A program made the translations under genes and the position numbers. This document shows, piece by piece, positions 45,834 through 47,054 of a stretch of DNA of 47,054 nt. Source of the DNA: an uncultured Clostridia bacterium (GTDB lineage Bacteria > Bacillota > Clostridia > UBA1381); contig CAUGRT010000020.1 in NCBI GenBank assembly GCA_959602045.1, positions 1 to 47,054 on the forward strand, read 5' to 3'. Position 1 is the stretch's first letter. Each line of letters starts with the position of its first letter. The notes beneath the pieces are model-generated. The model was not told where the DNA came from, searched no databases, and saw only the letters and a program-made list of their open reading frames with translations.

Positions 45834-45888
45834 ATTGTATCATTCCCCTTATACAAAGTCCATATTCGAAAGGTGAACTGAATATTCA
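45834..45888 (-). promoter_or_regulatory. Promoter of the region 3 operon with direct repeats
   Basis: On the minus strand TGGACT (45857-45862) and TACAAT (45834-45839) are spaced by 17 bp. GAATAT occurs twice in direct orientation at about 45862-45867 and 45882-45887, exactly 20 bp apart, the proximal copy touching the -35 box. Two same-facing half sites one or two helical turns apart next to a weak -35 box are the usual layout for AraC-type activation. Confidence 0.65.
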
Positions 45889-45892
45889 AAAG

Positions 45893-45932
45893 CTAAAAAA
45901 ACAGCGCTTAAACCGTAGTTTAGGCGCTGTTT
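45893..45932 (-). terminator. Intrinsic terminator of the PocR-AraC gene
   Basis: Arms ACAGCGCTTAAAC and GTTTAGGCGCTGT pair with one G-T and a four-base loop; on the minus strand the stem is followed by seven T. It lies about 110 bp past the stop codon of the PocR-AraC gene and just before the operator of the binding-protein operon. The plus strand also has TTTT after the stem, so it may work in both directions. Confidence 0.85.
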
Positions 45933-46042
45933 TGTATGCTTATTTTACTTTTTGGGTATCGTTCCAGCAAATGCCGAAACAATGATTTTCAGATAATGGC
46001 AGCTTATGTGCTTTGCGGTTTATGATTCCGCTTTGTTTCATT

Positions 46043-46903
46043 TCAATCCTTTTGTTCCAATCGTAAATGATTATTTCTGAACCTCTTAGGCGATACTCCG
46101 TACCGTTTTTTAAATGCCGTTGAAAAATAATTTGAATCTTCAAAGCCACAGGAAAATGCCACATCGGTTATCGGACACGCTGTATTTTTGAGCATTTCAG
46201 CAGCGCGCGATATTCTTGCGTTATTGATGTATTCCATAATGGAATAAGGACTCTCCGCTTTAAAGATTTGCCTTAGATAGGCTTCGGAATACCCCACTGC
46301 ATGTGCCACATCCGCACAGGAGATTTTGCAGGTATAATTTTCATATATAAAGATTAGTGCTTTCCGAAAGATCAGCGTTTGCTCGGATTCTTCTCTCCTC
46401 TCTCGGCTGCATTTGCGATACAGCTCACGAACCATATATTCAAGCGGACGAATAATTTGATTGATTTTATCCATATCCGGCGTATGCTCCGAAAGCTCCG
46501 AGTATAACTGACGAAACTTTGAGCCGCCATACCTTTCCACCAGCTCCGCACATTTTCCGGAACGTTCAATTTTTCCTCTGTAGCCCGATATATTAACGCA
46601 CATAAGCGCTTTGCCCTCATAGACGATCGGATACACAAACTCCTCCACCCCGGCATAACAATGCGAATAATAGGTACACGTAAAACTTTTCCGCTCCAGC
46701 ATCCGTTTATTGTGAATACATTTTTTTCGCGTGAATGAATCAGACTTTAAATATGCACATACCGGCAGCTGATGAATCTCATAGTCTAACAGCGTCGGCA
46801 AACAATCGCCGAAATTATTTCCAAAACAACTCAGCATTACATACCATCCGCACTCTCGCAGAAAATCAATATATCCCGTAAGATCTTTTAATATGGTATT
46901 CAT
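46043..46903 (-). CDS. AraC-family regulator with PocR sensor domain
   Basis: A 286-aa cytoplasmic regulator. Residues about 5-150 resemble the PocR domain, with the Cys-rich path PVCAYLKSDSF, KKCIHNK, FTCTYYSHCYAGVEEFVYPI; this domain binds small ligands such as hydrocarbon-like or sugar-derived molecules. Residues about 180-286 are an AraC DNA-binding domain (CADVAHAVGYSEAYLRQIFK and ITDVAFSCGFEDSNYFSTAFKK split over two helix-turn-helix units) ending VSPKRFRNNH. GGAGG lies six bases before the ATG. It has its own promoter and terminator and is encoded directly upstream of the binding-protein operon, so it probably controls that operon. The ligand cannot be read from sequence. Confidence 0.92.
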   Translation of the reverse strand: MNTILKDLTGYIDFLRECGWYVMLSCFGNNFGDCLPTLLDYEIHQLPVCAYLKSDSFTRKKCIHNKRMLERKSFTCTYYSHCYAGVEEFVYPIVYEGKALMCVNISGYRGKIERSGKCAELVERYGGSKFRQLYSELSEHTPDMDKINQIIRPLEYMVRELYRKCSRERREESEQTLIFRKALIFIYENYTCKISCADVAHAVGYSEAYLRQIFKAESPYSIMEYINNARISRAAEMLKNTACPITDVAFSCGFEDSNYFSTAFKKRYGVSPKRFRNNHLRLEQKD

Positions 46904-46939
46904 GAATATCCTCCAAAATAATCGAATTTTAAAGAAATA

Positions 46940-47001
46940 TTATCAAATTTCAAAGGTTTACTTGATAATTTTATTATATAATAAATTAAAACAAAAGTCA
47001 A
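46940..47001 (-). promoter_or_regulatory. Promoter of the PocR-AraC gene with inverted repeat at the start site
   Basis: TTGACT (46996-47001) and TATAAT (46973-46978) with 17 bp between them form a strong promoter on the minus strand. TTATCAA (46940-46946) and TTGATAA (46962-46968) form an inverted repeat over the predicted transcription start, well placed for repression or autoregulation. To the right, up to 47054, the plus strand shows TTGACA followed by AAAGGAG at the very edge, which may belong to a divergent gene outside the window. Confidence 0.78.
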
Positions 47002-47054
47002 TAGGAGCATTCCTGTTAAGTAACAAAAATGAGGTTTGACAAAAAGGAGTTCAC

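Noticed and set aside
1..47054. CRISPR arrays, insertion sequences, tRNA or rRNA genes
   Set aside because: No regularly spaced repeats, transposase-like frames with terminal inverted repeats, or RNA gene landmarks were seen on either strand.

Overview
The window looks like part of the chromosome of a Gram-positive, S-layer-bearing Clostridia-type member of the Bacillota that lives on complex carbohydrate. The signs are lipobox-type solute-binding proteins, several S-layer homology (SLH) proteins, LplB/LplC-type sugar permeases, membrane-bound AraC regulators, strong AGGAGG-type ribosome binding sites and consensus sigma-A promoters. Almost everything is read on the minus strand; one small regulator at about 30.9 kb is on the plus strand. 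I saw no rRNA, tRNA, CRISPR array, transposase or phage gene.

Region 1 (28.2 kb down to 1, minus) is an intact polysaccharide-utilisation locus in two transcription units. The first starts at a promoter near 28.16 kb. It encodes two permeases, a solute-binding lipoprotein, a beta-helix protein (GH141-like) with SLH anchor, two very large non-catalytic carbohydrate-binding proteins, and a second GH141-like protein carrying the same binding modules. The second starts at a promoter near 10.37 kb. It encodes a multimodular SGNH-fold protein that has lost most catalytic residues, two SLH proteins, then three proteins without signal peptides: a GH29 alpha-L-fucosidase, a beta-helix protein and the start of a GH3 enzyme. 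The two promoters are nearly identical over about 35 bp upstream of and into their -35 boxes, so they are probably co-activated. The likely scheme is surface capture and cutting outside, import by the ABC transporter (its ATPase is not in the window), and final trimming inside, including removal of fucose.

Region 2 (28.2-32.8 kb) is regulatory. A membrane-bound sensor-AraC protein (minus) and a small cupin-type AraC protein (plus) diverge from a control region of about 490 bp with consensus promoters and a palindrome whose core recurs in the 10.4-kb operator. A third AraC protein with a damaged 5' end is convergent with the small one.

Region 3 (45.8 kb down to 31.7 kb, minus) is a second sugar locus: binding protein, two permeases, a giant LamG/SLH protein, a beta-helix protein with a copper-amine-oxidase-like stalk, a PrsA-like foldase, another beta-helix protein and the damaged AraC gene. 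It seems to be decaying. The first permease has an in-frame TGA near codon 11, the giant SLH gene has two frame changes and an in-frame TAG, and the AraC gene has a frame break near its start and lacks a sensor domain. Region 1 shows no such lesions.

Region 4 (46.0-47.05 kb) is a PocR-AraC regulator with its own promoter and terminator, probably controlling the adjacent binding-protein operon through direct repeats upstream of that promoter.
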